From an uncultured Clostridia bacterium (lineage in GTDB: Bacteria; Bacillota; Clostridia; Christensenellales; CAG-138), in the NCBI GenBank assembly GCA_944336475.1, contig CALVLD010000015.1:1-50885 (forward strand): DNA of 50,885 nucleotides, written 5' to 3'. The notes beneath the pieces are model-generated. The model was not told the DNA's origin, did not search any database, and worked only from the letters and a program-made list of their open reading frames with translations. Position 1 is the first letter of the stretch. Each line of letters opens with the position of its first letter. Both the position numbers and the translations under genes were made by a program. Below are positions 20,583 to 29,453 of this stretch, piece by piece.

Positions 20583-21977
20583 ATGAACATCGAAATAGCG
20601 AACAGGCTCGTACAACTGAGGAAGAAAAACGGACTTTCGCAGGAGGAGCTTGCCGCACGTCTGGGCATTTCCCGTCAGGCGGTGAGCAAGTGGGAGAGGG
20701 CAGAATCCTCTCCCGACACGGACAACCTCATACTCCTGTCAAGGCTGTACAACATATCACTTGATGAGTTGCTCTCAACAAGTGATGAGATACCAACGCC
20801 TGAGCCCGAGGATACGCCGGGGGACGAACACGAAAAGAAGTCCAAGAGGGGCGGCGACTATGTAAACATAGGCTTCAACGGCATCCATGTGGAGAGGGAG
20901 GACGGCGATACCGTTCACATTGGCTGGGATGGCATTTATGTAAATGATGGCATTTATGCAAATGAAAGAGAAGCCTGCGGGGACGCTGCGGTCAAATGCT
21001 CCAAGGACGGCGTATATGTTAAGGACGGCGGCAACAGCAAAAGGGCTAAGGATATGGCGGACGGCATAACCGATATCCGCCCAGGCGATGAGGGCGTGCG
21101 TTTCAACGAAAACGGGAAGGAAAAGTTCTGCGCCTACAACACCGTGTGGGGCAAGGGCAAGCGCTATGTTCGGCAGGAGTATGACTCCGAGGTCAAGCGC
21201 TGGATCACCCTTATAATAACCGATAAGGGCAAAAAGACGGTCATCGTTTCAAAGGATAGACCTGATAATATGGGAAGATCCACTGGGGATAGCGTAAAGA
21301 AGGGCTTCCTTGCAGGCTTTCCCTTTGCCGTTATGGTTACGGTGGCATTTCTGTTGCTGGGCTTTCTCGGGGATCTGTGGCATCCGGCGTGGATGCTCTT
21401 CCTCACTATCCCCGTCTATTACACCATTTATGGCGCATTAAAGGGTGGAAGTCTCCGAAGCTATGACATCATTGTACCAGCTATCATAATAGGAGCATAT
21501 GTCGTGATAGGGCTTGCTACCACATGCTGGTCTCCCACATGGCTGATGCTGTTGGCAATCCCCGTGTATCTGATGATAGCAGCCGCTGCTCGAGGCGGTA
21601 ATCGAGCGGCGCTCCTCAACGCAGGATTTGCCGTGCTGGTATCAGCAACATACATCGCCGTGGGCTTTCTGTTCGGCAAGGGGGGATGGGCATGCGGCTG
21701 GCTGCTGTTCTTCCTGATACCCATGTTTGCCTCGATAACAAACTCCATCTCCCAAAGGAGAGGCATACGAACGCTCACGGTATTCCCGTGGGAGGTGCTG
21801 ATAACCGCCGTCTATCTGTTTATGGGTATTATGTTTGACCTCTGGCATCCGGGCTGGGTGATATTTATGGCGATACCCATACTCCGCTGGGCGCTGAACG
21901 CTATAGTCAAAGCCGTGACGCACAATGATAGCAGCGATGATGACGACCATGACGACTATGATGACGATGATGAATAA
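20583..21977 (+). CDS. XRE-type helix-turn-helix protein with C-terminal membrane domain
   Basis: This 464-aa protein has an N-terminal XRE domain (about 1-62, with LVQLRKKNGLSQEELAARLG and AVSKWERAES). A middle section of short beta repeats follows (IGFNGIHVE, IGWDGIYVN, CSKDGVYVKDG). From about 235 there are roughly eight membrane helices in four similar pairs, each with a W-rich motif (WHPAW, WSPTW, WACGW, WHPGW) followed by an IP-containing helix. The tail is very acidic (His/Asp runs). Membrane-tethered XRE proteins of this kind occur in Clostridia, and some sense envelope stress. That role here is inference. The ATG at 20583 follows AAGGAGGA. Confidence 0.82.
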   Translation: MNIEIANRLVQLRKKNGLSQEELAARLGISRQAVSKWERAESSPDTDNLILLSRLYNISLDELLSTSDEIPTPEPEDTPGDEHEKKSKRGGDYVNIGFNGIHVEREDGDTVHIGWDGIYVNDGIYANEREACGDAAVKCSKDGVYVKDGGNSKRAKDMADGITDIRPGDEGVRFNENGKEKFCAYNTVWGKGKRYVRQEYDSEVKRWITLIITDKGKKTVIVSKDRPDNMGRSTGDSVKKGFLAGFPFAVMVTVAFLLLGFLGDLWHPAWMLFLTIPVYYTIYGALKGGSLRSYDIIVPAIIIGAYVVIGLATTCWSPTWLMLLAIPVYLMIAAAARGGNRAALLNAGFAVLVSATYIAVGFLFGKGGWACGWLLFFLIPMFASITNSISQRRGIRTLTVFPWEVLITAVYLFMGIMFDLWHPGWVIFMAIPILRWALNAIVKAVTHNDSSDDDDHDDYDDDDE

Positions 21978-22011
21978 CTGAATAAAAAAGTTCTGCGCCT
22001 GCACAAATCAA

Positions 22012-22054
22012 AAGACCGCCAACACCCCGCCCACGCAGGGATTGTTGACGGTCT
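22012..22054. terminator. Bidirectional terminator between the XRE gene and ilvE
   Basis: The arms AGACCGCCAACA and TGTTGACGGTCT pair with one mismatch around a GC-rich loop. A CTTCCCTTTT tract follows on the plus strand and TTTT on the minus strand. Confidence 0.75.
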
Positions 22055-22107
22055 GCTTCCCTTTTACAAACGGGAAAGGTCGATACTCAATAGAAATATT
22101 TCAGCCG

Positions 22108-23184
22108 TTATATGCGGCATACCTCTTTCGTCCAGCCGTGGGCGTCGGGCAGCCTGCCCCACTGTATCCCCGTGAGGGTGTTGTAGAAGCGCATGGTTAT
22201 GTCTCCGATTTTGCCGCCGCCAATGACCATATGCTTGTCACGATATGCCAGCTCGCCTACCGGGGAGACTACTGCAGCCGTACCCGTGCCGAATGCCTCC
22301 TGAAGCTCACCGGACTCGGCGTAGGCAACGAGCTCATCGATGGCGATATGCCTCTCCTCGATCTCCATGCCCATATCACGGGCAAGTGTGAGTATGGAGC
22401 GGCGTGTCACGCCGGGCAGTATGGTGTCCTCAAGATCGGCGGTGACGAGCTTGCCATTGATGACAAACATCATGTTCATGGCACCAACCTCCTGGACATA
22501 CTTCATATGCTCGCCGTCGAGCCAGAGCACCTGGGAATAGCCGTCACGCTCGGCCTCGTCGCCTGCAAGTATGGAGCAGGCATAGTTGCCGCCGGTCTTT
22601 GCAAAGCCTGTGCCGCCGCGCACCGCACGGACATACCTGTCCTCAACACGGATACGAATGGGCTTCAAGCCGTCCTTGTAATACGCACCGGAGGGCGAGC
22701 AGATTATGAAGTAGACATAGTTATGCGCCGCATGCACGCCCAAAGCCTCGTCATTGGCAAACATTGTCGGACGCAGATACAGACTTGTTCCCTCGGAGTA
22801 GGGAACCCACTCCTTTTCGACCTCAACGAGCCTGCGCATGGCTTCAACATTGAAATCGACGTTGATGGTGGGCATGCACATACGTCTTGCGGAGTTGTTG
22901 AGACGCTCTGCATTCGCATCGGGACGGAACATGAGTATGCGTCCGTCGGGGGAACGATACGCCTTCAAACCCTCGAATATCTCCTGTGCATAGTGCAGAA
23001 CGGAGCTGGACGGATCGAGCGAGAGCCTGTGGTACGGCTCGATACGGGGATTGCGCCATTCGCCGTCGGTGTACTCCATTATGAACATGTGATCCGTGAA
23101 GTGCTTGCCGAAGCCAAGGGCAGCCTCTTCAGCTAAAGTGGGACGCTTTTTCAGCTCATTGCTGAGTGTTACCGAAATTTCCAT
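22108..23184 (-). CDS. ilvE: Branched-chain amino acid aminotransferase
   Basis: This 358-aa fold-type IV PLP enzyme interconverts Leu, Ile and Val with their 2-oxo acids using glutamate/2-oxoglutarate. Visible are HYAQEIFEGLKAYR, the Lys segment FAKTGGNYA, the EVGAMNMMFV phosphate-binding region and LPGVTRRSIL. The length matches the long IlvE group. The ATG at 23184 is chosen from AAGGAGG upstream. It is the last gene of the aminotransferase-tyrS-yigZ-ilvE run, 54 bp after yigZ. Confidence 0.95.
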   Translation of the reverse strand: MEISVTLSNELKKRPTLAEEAALGFGKHFTDHMFIMEYTDGEWRNPRIEPYHRLSLDPSSSVLHYAQEIFEGLKAYRSPDGRILMFRPDANAERLNNSARRMCMPTINVDFNVEAMRRLVEVEKEWVPYSEGTSLYLRPTMFANDEALGVHAAHNYVYFIICSPSGAYYKDGLKPIRIRVEDRYVRAVRGGTGFAKTGGNYACSILAGDEAERDGYSQVLWLDGEHMKYVQEVGAMNMMFVINGKLVTADLEDTILPGVTRRSILTLARDMGMEIEERHIAIDELVAYAESGELQEAFGTGTAAVVSPVGELAYRDKHMVIGGGKIGDITMRFYNTLTGIQWGRLPDAHGWTKEVCRI

Positions 23185-23238
23185 AACAGACCTCCTTACT
23201 TCATGTCCGGATAGTTTCGCATATTTCACGGCTGATCC

Positions 23239-23865
23239 TCAGCCGACTGGTACAGCCAGATATCTTTCCCCTATGGGAATGGGCGTTGCTCTGCCGTCGG
23301 TTCTTTCAACAACTGCGGCCACGAACGCATCCGCATACTCCGCCTTGACCGAAACACGGAAGCGCACATTTTCCAGAAAATCGATGTTGTCCACCACCGA
23401 GCTCTGACGAACAAAACCCTCTAAGCCGCCGTAACGGGGATAGTCCACCGCAAACTCAAACACCGTGCATGGGGTCATATTGATGACCCCTGCTAAACCC
23501 ACGGCATCTGATGCCGAGCGAGAGTATGCGCGCACGAGCCCCCCTGAGCCGAGCAGTATCCCACCAAAATATCGGGTTACCACCACAACGGCATTTTCAC
23601 ACCCGCGGCGTATGAGCGTGTCCATTATGGGCATACCCGCCGTGCCGCCCGGCTCGCCGTCATCGGAGAAGCGCATAAGTCCGCCGGTAAGGTTGTATGC
23701 CCAGCAGTTGTGGGTGGCGTCGGGGTGAAGCCTGCGAACATACTCCAACCGGGCCACAGCCTCCTCCTCGCTTGCGACAGGGAAGCATCTGCCTATGAAG
23801 CGTGACTTCTTCTCGACAAACTCCGTTTCGGAGGGGTGGGCAACGGTCTTGTAGGGCTTCAGCAT
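23239..23865 (-). CDS. YigZ/IMPACT-family protein
   Basis: This 208-aa protein has the family motifs EKKSRFIGRCFPV, THNCWAY, DDGEPGGTAGMPI and VVTRYFGGILLGSGGLVRAY. The N-terminal IMPACT domain is followed by a C-terminal DUF1949-type ferredoxin-like fold. The bacterial function is not firmly established, though a link to translation or ribosomes is suspected. It starts 3 bp after the tyrS stop. Confidence 0.92.
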   Translation of the reverse strand: MLKPYKTVAHPSETEFVEKKSRFIGRCFPVASEEEAVARLEYVRRLHPDATHNCWAYNLTGGLMRFSDDGEPGGTAGMPIMDTLIRRGCENAVVVVTRYFGGILLGSGGLVRAYSRSASDAVGLAGVINMTPCTVFEFAVDYPRYGGLEGFVRQSSVVDNIDFLENVRFRVSVKAEYADAFVAAVVERTDGRATPIPIGERYLAVPVG

Positions 23866-23868
23866 GAC

Positions 23869-25098
23869 CTATCGGGTGATGCGGACAAATGTCTTTTTGC
23901 CCTTCTTGAGTATCACGCCGTCGTCGAGCTTGGAGGCATTTACGACCGCATGGGTATCCGTGACCTTGACATCGTCAACGGAGATGCCGCCCTCCTTGAC
24001 GGAGCGCATTGCGGCGGAGTTGGACTTCTCGATACCGGCAAGCACCAGAAGGCGAACAATGCTCATGCCGCTTTCCTCGATATCGGCGTCGGTCAGCTTG
24101 ACGGTAGGCATATTGGATATGTCGCCCTTACCGGAGAAGAGGGCAATAGCGGCCTCCTCAGCCCTTTTAGCCTTCTCCTCGCCATGCACCTGCGCCGTCA
24201 CAGTGAATGCCAGCTTGCGCTTTGCGGCGTTTATATCAGCGCCCTCGCGGGTGAGCTCATCAATCTCCTCCATGGGGAGGAATGTGAGCAGGCAGAGGCA
24301 ATTCCTGACATCGGCATCGTCAACATTGCGGAAGTACTGGTAGAAGTCGAACACGCTCGTACGCTCCTCGGAGAGCCACACGGCGCCCTTCTCGGTCTTG
24401 CCCATCTTCCTGCCATCCTTAGTGGTGAGCAGGGTGGTGGTAAGGGCGTACGCGCGCTTGCGCTCCTTGCGACGGATGAGGTCCGCACCGCCCAGTATGT
24501 TGCTCCACTGGTCGTCTCCACCCATCTCAAGCTCACAGCCGTACCTGCGGTTGAGCACAAGGAAATCGTAGCTCTGCATCAGCATGTAGCTGAACTCAAA
24601 GAATGTCAAGCCACGCTCGAATCTCTGCTTGTAGCACTCGGCGCGAAGCATCTCGTTTACGGAGAAGTGGACGGCGATATCACGCATAAAGTCCATAAAA
24701 TTGAGACTGCGCAGCCATTCGGCATTGTTGACTATCATTGCGCCGTTCTCACCTTCGAATGTGAGCAGGCGTTCCATCTGTTTTTTGATGCCTGCGGCAT
24801 TGCGATCAAGCTCTTCAACGGAGAGCAGCTTGCGAAGCTCCGTCTTGCCGCTGGGGTCGGCTATCATGGCTGTGCCGCCGCCGAGCAGTGCAATGGGCTT
24901 GTGCCCTGCACGCTGCATGTGCGCCATTGTGCAAAGGGCAACGTAGTGTCCGATGGTAAGACTCTCCGCAGTGGGATCAAAGCCGATGTAGAACGTGAGC
25001 TTTTCCTTACCGAGAAGCTCACGCAACTCCTCGGGATGAGAGCACTGCTTCAAAAAGCCGCGTTCGGCAAGGATATCATAAACGTTACGGGTTTCCAT
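23869..25098 (-). CDS. tyrS: Tyrosyl-tRNA synthetase
   Basis: This 409-aa class I synthetase charges tRNA-Tyr. It has the HIGH-equivalent SLTIGHYVAL, GDDQWSN, the KMSKS-equivalent KMGKTEKGA, and a C-terminal S4-like RNA-binding domain (about 345-409). It follows the aminotransferase gene by 15 bp. No T-box leader was found upstream of this operon. Confidence 0.95.
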   Translation of the reverse strand: METRNVYDILAERGFLKQCSHPEELRELLGKEKLTFYIGFDPTAESLTIGHYVALCTMAHMQRAGHKPIALLGGGTAMIADPSGKTELRKLLSVEELDRNAAGIKKQMERLLTFEGENGAMIVNNAEWLRSLNFMDFMRDIAVHFSVNEMLRAECYKQRFERGLTFFEFSYMLMQSYDFLVLNRRYGCELEMGGDDQWSNILGGADLIRRKERKRAYALTTTLLTTKDGRKMGKTEKGAVWLSEERTSVFDFYQYFRNVDDADVRNCLCLLTFLPMEEIDELTREGADINAAKRKLAFTVTAQVHGEEKAKRAEEAAIALFSGKGDISNMPTVKLTDADIEESGMSIVRLLVLAGIEKSNSAAMRSVKEGGISVDDVKVTDTHAVVNASKLDDGVILKKGKKTFVRITR

Positions 25099-25113
25099 GG
25101 GGATTCCTTTCGA

Positions 25114-26313
25114 TCATATTGCCTTCATCTCCGCATCCATCTCACGGAGGAGGTCGCCCAGACGACGGATACCTTCCGTTATCCGTGCCTCAGGCTCGGC
25201 GGAGAAGTTCAGACGGAATGAGTTTGCACCGAGCTCCTTTTGTACATAGAAGGGGGCGCCGGGAACGAACGCAACGAGCTTTTCGGATACGGAACGATGG
25301 AACACCGCATCGGCGTCCCAGCCGGCGGGGAGCGTACACCATATGAACAGACCGCCCTCGGGATCGTTGACCTTGACCCAATCGGGGAAGTATTCACGGA
25401 TGGCCTTCATCATGGCGTTGCATGAGGAGGAGTATACGCCGTTGATGTAGTCAAGGTGAGCAGGCATCCTGTCCTCAATGAGGAACCTCTCGACCAATGC
25501 CTGGTTGAGGTTGGGGGAGTGGGTGTCGGAGCCCTGCTTTGCAACGACCATCTTGCGGACGAGCTCGGGGTTGCCGCAGCAGCAGGCAACACGCAGGCCC
25601 GGAGATATGGTCTTGGAAAAGCTGGTGAGAAGTATAGTGTTGTCGCTGGTGTCAAATGTCTTTATCAGAGGCAGGGCCTCTCCCGTGAAGCGCAGTGAAG
25701 CATACGGATCGTCCTCGACAACGAGCATATCATACTCGGCGGCGAGCCTTGCAGCAACCCTGCGTACTTCAACGGGCATCACGAGCGATGTGGGATTCTG
25801 GAATGTGGGTATGGTATAGAACAGAACGGGACGATATTTTTTGACCATCTCCTCAAGCTCATCTGCGTGTACTCCGTCCTCGTGCATGGGAACGGTGATT
25901 ATGTTTGCCTGAGCAATGTTGAATATCTGGATGGTACCGAGAAACGTGGGCTCCTCAACAAGCACATAGTCGCCAGGGTTGATGACCGTCTTTGCGATGA
26001 GGTCAAGTCCCTGCATGGAGCCTGTCGTTGTGATTACGTTATCGAGCGTCGCCTCGATGCCCAGCGGGGCAAGCACCTTATCAATGTATGCCTTGCGTAG
26101 GGGCAGATAACCCTCTGTCGGGCCGTACTGCAACAGCACATCGCCCTTTTCCGCAATGAGGGACTGCGCCGTATCGGCAGCCCACTGCTTGGGGAAGCAT
26201 TCCTTGGCGGGATTGCCGCCGCCAAAGCTGATTATCTCAGGATCACCGAGAACCTTAAAGAGTTCCCTTATGGCGCTTCCGCTGACATTCTTCATCCGTT
26301 CTGAAATCTGCAT
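25114..26313 (-). CDS. PLP-dependent aminotransferase, class I/II (LysN/aromatic-type)
   Basis: This 399-aa fold-type I aminotransferase has a GGGNPAKECFP substrate loop, TTGSMQGLDL, the PTFLGT and PTFQNPTSLVMP segments, DDPYASL and the PLP Lys in LLTSFSKTISPGLR, plus the C-terminal RLNFSAEPE. The group includes 2-aminoadipate, aromatic and branched-chain transaminases. Its place beside tyrS and divergent from the aroA-aroC-aroK operon makes an aromatic substrate plausible, but this is inference. It is the first gene of a four-gene operon. Confidence 0.9.
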   Translation of the reverse strand: MQISERMKNVSGSAIRELFKVLGDPEIISFGGGNPAKECFPKQWAADTAQSLIAEKGDVLLQYGPTEGYLPLRKAYIDKVLAPLGIEATLDNVITTTGSMQGLDLIAKTVINPGDYVLVEEPTFLGTIQIFNIAQANIITVPMHEDGVHADELEEMVKKYRPVLFYTIPTFQNPTSLVMPVEVRRVAARLAAEYDMLVVEDDPYASLRFTGEALPLIKTFDTSDNTILLTSFSKTISPGLRVACCCGNPELVRKMVVAKQGSDTHSPNLNQALVERFLIEDRMPAHLDYINGVYSSSCNAMMKAIREYFPDWVKVNDPEGGLFIWCTLPAGWDADAVFHRSVSEKLVAFVPGAPFYVQKELGANSFRLNFSAEPEARITEGIRRLGDLLREMDAEMKAI

Positions 26314-26355
26314 CTAACTTACCTCCGACCCATATGGGTATAATCTTCCGAAGAT

Positions 26356-26385
26356 ATTTTACATAACCTGAGCCGTATATTTCAA
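26356..26385 (-). promoter_or_regulatory. Promoter of the aminotransferase-tyrS operon
   Basis: On the minus strand, TTGAAA (26385-26380), an 18-bp spacer and TAAAAT (26361-26356). A palindrome ACCCATATGGGT lies in the leader near 26331-26342. Confidence 0.55.
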
Positions 26386-26489
26386 GTATATTTTACCGTT
26401 TCACAGAGAATTTGTGAAAATATACGCTTTCCGTCGGAATACGGTTGAAAAGCCGCCCGACTTATGATACCCTCATAGTTCGGAGGGGT

Positions 26490-27629
26490 ATGAGTACGGT
26501 TATAGTAAAAAACGGCATATCGCTTGAGGGAATCATATCTGCGCCGCCGTCCAAGTCGGAGGGTGTGCGCGCGGCGCTGCTGCTTGCGCTCTGCGGCGCC
26601 GACCCAAGCTCGGCGTTTACGCTCTTTCCCAAGCCCCTGTGTGATGATATTGCGCTTGCAATAACCTCATGCGGAGAGGAGATACCCTATGTCGGGGGCT
26701 CGGCGGCGCTTATGCGGATGCTCACGCCCGTGCGCCTTGCGCTTGACGGGAGCGTGGCGCTCATAGCTGATGCCCGCCTTGCGGAGCGGGGCATGGGGGA
26801 GTATGAGAGCTGTTTTGGGGAGCGATTCACCAAAGAGCGTCTTTCCGGCGGCGGGGTGCTCATATCCATGCAAAAACGGCTCGCAGCAGGGAAGTATAGC
26901 ATATCCTGCCGCCGCAGCTCGCAGTTTTTATCGGGGCTTCTGCTTGCGCTGCCGCTGCTTAAGGGGGAAAGCAGCATCACAGTGCGGAACGCCGCTGCAT
27001 CGTCAGGCTATGCCGATATGACCTTCCGCATGGCAAAGAGCTTCGGTGCAAACATCACAAGCACGGAAAGCGGCTACTACATATTTGGCGGAGCATATAG
27101 CGCACCCACCCACCTTAAGGTATCGGGCGACGCCTCCTATGCTGCGAATTTTATTGCGGCCAATGCACTGGGCTCGAATGTGCTCGTCACAGGCGTGGAG
27201 GCGGATTCCCGCCAGCCCGATTCTGCCATGGCTGAGCTCGTGACCCAAGCCGATGTCGACATAACCGGCTGCCCCGATCTCATAGCCCCCATTGCGGCGG
27301 CGGCATGCGGCAGACGGGGGAGGACTGTGATACACGGCACCGGGCGGCTCTCGCATAAGGAGAGCGACCGCCCGATGGCGGTTGCCACGCTTATAAACAG
27401 CCTCGGCGGAGAGGCGTCCGTGCAGATAAACAGCATCACGATAGATGGCAGGGGCTTCCTTGCGGGCGGTAGATGCGGAGCGTTTGGGGATCATCGAATA
27501 GTGATGGCAGCGGCGGTGCTTGCGCAGATATGCGCACAGCCCGTCACCATAGAGGGCGCGGATGCCGTGACCAAGAGCGCACCGCTTTTCTTTGACGATT
27601 TGAGATCACTGGGAGGAGTTCTGATATGA
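26490..27629 (+). CDS. aroA: 3-phosphoshikimate 1-carboxyvinyltransferase (EPSP synthase), divergent
   Basis: This 379-aa enzyme joins shikimate-3-phosphate and PEP. It has the PPSKSEGVRAAL segment, RRSSQFLSGLLLALPLL, DASYAANF, SHKESDRPMA and FGDHRIVMAAAV, all of the EPSP synthase fold. It is about 50 residues shorter than usual. Where the family has the NAGTxxR PEP-binding loop, this has GGSAALMRML, so it is a divergent member. The ATG at 26490 follows GGAGGGG closely (spacing about 3-5). It overlaps aroC by 4 bp. Confidence 0.88.
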   Translation: MSTVIVKNGISLEGIISAPPSKSEGVRAALLLALCGADPSSAFTLFPKPLCDDIALAITSCGEEIPYVGGSAALMRMLTPVRLALDGSVALIADARLAERGMGEYESCFGERFTKERLSGGGVLISMQKRLAAGKYSISCRRSSQFLSGLLLALPLLKGESSITVRNAAASSGYADMTFRMAKSFGANITSTESGYYIFGGAYSAPTHLKVSGDASYAANFIAANALGSNVLVTGVEADSRQPDSAMAELVTQADVDITGCPDLIAPIAAAACGRRGRTVIHGTGRLSHKESDRPMAVATLINSLGGEASVQINSITIDGRGFLAGGRCGAFGDHRIVMAAAVLAQICAQPVTIEGADAVTKSAPLFFDDLRSLGGVLI

Positions 27630-28693
27630 ATACATTTGGGACATCCGTTCGCCTGACCATATTCGGCGTCTCCCACGGCAGGGCGGTCGGCTGCGCCGTG
27701 GACGGGCTTCCGGCAGGATTCAAGCTTGATACGGATGCTGTGCAGAGAGATATCGAAAGACGCCGTGCCGCATTCGGCGGCATAGGCGCAACGCCAAGGC
27801 ATGAGGCGGATACGCCCGACGTGATCTGCGGCCTGTATAACGGCAGCACGGACGGCACTCCGCTTATCGCACTCTTTTACAACAAAAGCCATGACGATTC
27901 GGAGTATCCCCGCGGGCTCTGCCGGCCATCCCACGCGGACGCCGCAGCTATGTGCAAGTACGGCGGGGCGAATGACCCCAATGGCGGCGGTCAGTTCTCC
28001 GGCAGGATGACGCTGCCGCTCGTATTTGCAGGAGCGGTGGCAAGGCAGTACATAAGTGCCCGTGGCGTGCGGATAGGCTCGCACATCGCCTCCATAGGCG
28101 AGGTCTGCGACAGGCGATTCGATCCTGCGATGAGGGAGCTTCCGCAGCTTGACATGGGCTTTCCGCTCGTGGACGCCTCCGTGCGTGAAGGCATGGAGGC
28201 TGCGCTGAAGGATGCTGCCGATGGGGGCGACTCGCTCGGCGGCACGGTGGAGTGTGCGGTGACGGGGCTTCCCGTAGGCGTGGGAGAACCCTTCTTTGAT
28301 ACTCTCGAGGGGGTACTGAGTCATATGCTGTTTGCCATACCTGCCGTTCGTGCGGTGGAGTTCGGCAGCGGCTTCGACATCTGCCGCATGCGCGGCTCAG
28401 AGGCAAACGATGGATTCAACCCCGACATGACCACGGTCACCAACCGCTCCGGCGGCATAAACGGCGGCATGTCAAACGGAATGCCCGTGGTGTTCAGGGT
28501 GGGTTTCCGTCCGATACCAACAGTCGCACAGCCGCAGAGCCACTATGATGCAAATCTGGGCGCAGCTGTTACGCACACGTTCTGCGGCAGACATGATGTC
28601 TGCGTTCTGCCCCGTGCCGCCGTTACGGTGGAAGTGGTCACGGCATTCTGCCTGCTGGACATGCTCATCACGGGAGGCTTCTGTGAACATTGA
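27626..28693 (+). CDS. aroC: Chorismate synthase
   Basis: This 355-aa FMN-dependent enzyme converts EPSP to chorismate. It shows GVSHGRAVGCAVDGLPAGF, RRRAAFGGIG, GQFSGRMTLPLVFAGAVA, a long central domain and RPIPTVAQPQ near the C-terminus. Its start overlaps the aroA stop (ATGA), and its last 11 bp overlap the next gene, so the operon is tightly packed. Confidence 0.95.
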   Translation: MNTFGTSVRLTIFGVSHGRAVGCAVDGLPAGFKLDTDAVQRDIERRRAAFGGIGATPRHEADTPDVICGLYNGSTDGTPLIALFYNKSHDDSEYPRGLCRPSHADAAAMCKYGGANDPNGGGQFSGRMTLPLVFAGAVARQYISARGVRIGSHIASIGEVCDRRFDPAMRELPQLDMGFPLVDASVREGMEAALKDAADGGDSLGGTVECAVTGLPVGVGEPFFDTLEGVLSHMLFAIPAVRAVEFGSGFDICRMRGSEANDGFNPDMTTVTNRSGGINGGMSNGMPVVFRVGFRPIPTVAQPQSHYDANLGAAVTHTFCGRHDVCVLPRAAVTVEVVTAFCLLDMLITGGFCEH

Positions 28694-29447
28694 AGAACTG
28701 AGGAAGCGGATAGACATTATAGATGCCGATATCATGAAGCTTTACGTCGAGCGTATGGGCATTGCCGCAGAGATAGGCGCATACAAGCGGGAGCACGGCC
28801 TGCCTGCAGAGGATATGGGCCGTGAGCAGGAGGTCATAATAAGCCGCACCGGAGCCGTACCCGATGAACTCAAAAAGGGGGCGGGTGCGCTAATGCGATC
28901 GCTTATGATATCATCTAAAATCGTGCAGAGAAGGGGAGGTAACCTCTACCTCATAGGCATGTCGGGCAGCGGCAAGACCCGGCTCGGCAAAAGGCTCGCT
29001 GCAATACTCGATATGCCGCTCATGGATACGGACAAGCTCATAATGGCACGGACGGGCATGACCATAGATGCCATATTTGACACCTATGGGGAGGAACATT
29101 TCAGAAAGCTCGAAAGCGAGGTGCTGAAAAGCGTGGCTCGTGACGGAGGCACGGTAGTTGCGGCCGGAGGGGGAATGCCGCTCTACGGTGAAAACGGACG
29201 TATAATAAAAAACAGCGGGTTGACAGTGTTCCTGAACAGAAGGCTGGAAAGGCTCCTCCTGCAAAAAACAGTCAACCGTCCGCTGATAAGAGGCGATGGA
29301 GCCCCCCAAAGCGTAAGGGAAAATATAATTCGTCTGTACAATGAAAGACGTCCGCTCTATGAGGCGCTTGCCGATATCACCGTTGACCCGGATGCGCCGG
29401 GCACAATTGGGTGTATAAAGCTGCGCTTCAAAAAAATAAGGGGGTAG
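28683..29447 (+). CDS. Chorismate mutase-shikimate kinase fusion
   Basis: This 254-aa protein has two domains. Residues 1 to about 82 are an AroQ-class chorismate mutase (IEELRKRIDIIDADIMKLYVERM, then IGAYKREHG). Residues about 87-254 are shikimate kinase, with Walker A GMSGSGKTRLGK, the shikimate-binding DTDKLI, GGGMPL and RPLIRG. It would phosphorylate shikimate and convert chorismate to prephenate, flanking the AroA and AroC steps in one operon. The start is GTG at 28683 with GGGAGG upstream. The frame is open further 5' inside aroC, but this start matches the first mutase helix. Confidence 0.9.
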   Translation: MNIEELRKRIDIIDADIMKLYVERMGIAAEIGAYKREHGLPAEDMGREQEVIISRTGAVPDELKKGAGALMRSLMISSKIVQRRGGNLYLIGMSGSGKTRLGKRLAAILDMPLMDTDKLIMARTGMTIDAIFDTYGEEHFRKLESEVLKSVARDGGTVVAAGGGMPLYGENGRIIKNSGLTVFLNRRLERLLLQKTVNRPLIRGDGAPQSVRENIIRLYNERRPLYEALADITVDPDAPGTIGCIKLRFKKIRG

Positions 29448-29453
29448 ATCCCC

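Noticed and set aside
23836..25221. Antisense frame of about 461 codons over tyrS
   Set aside because: The minus strand encodes an unmistakable TyrRS. The plus-strand frame has no family features.
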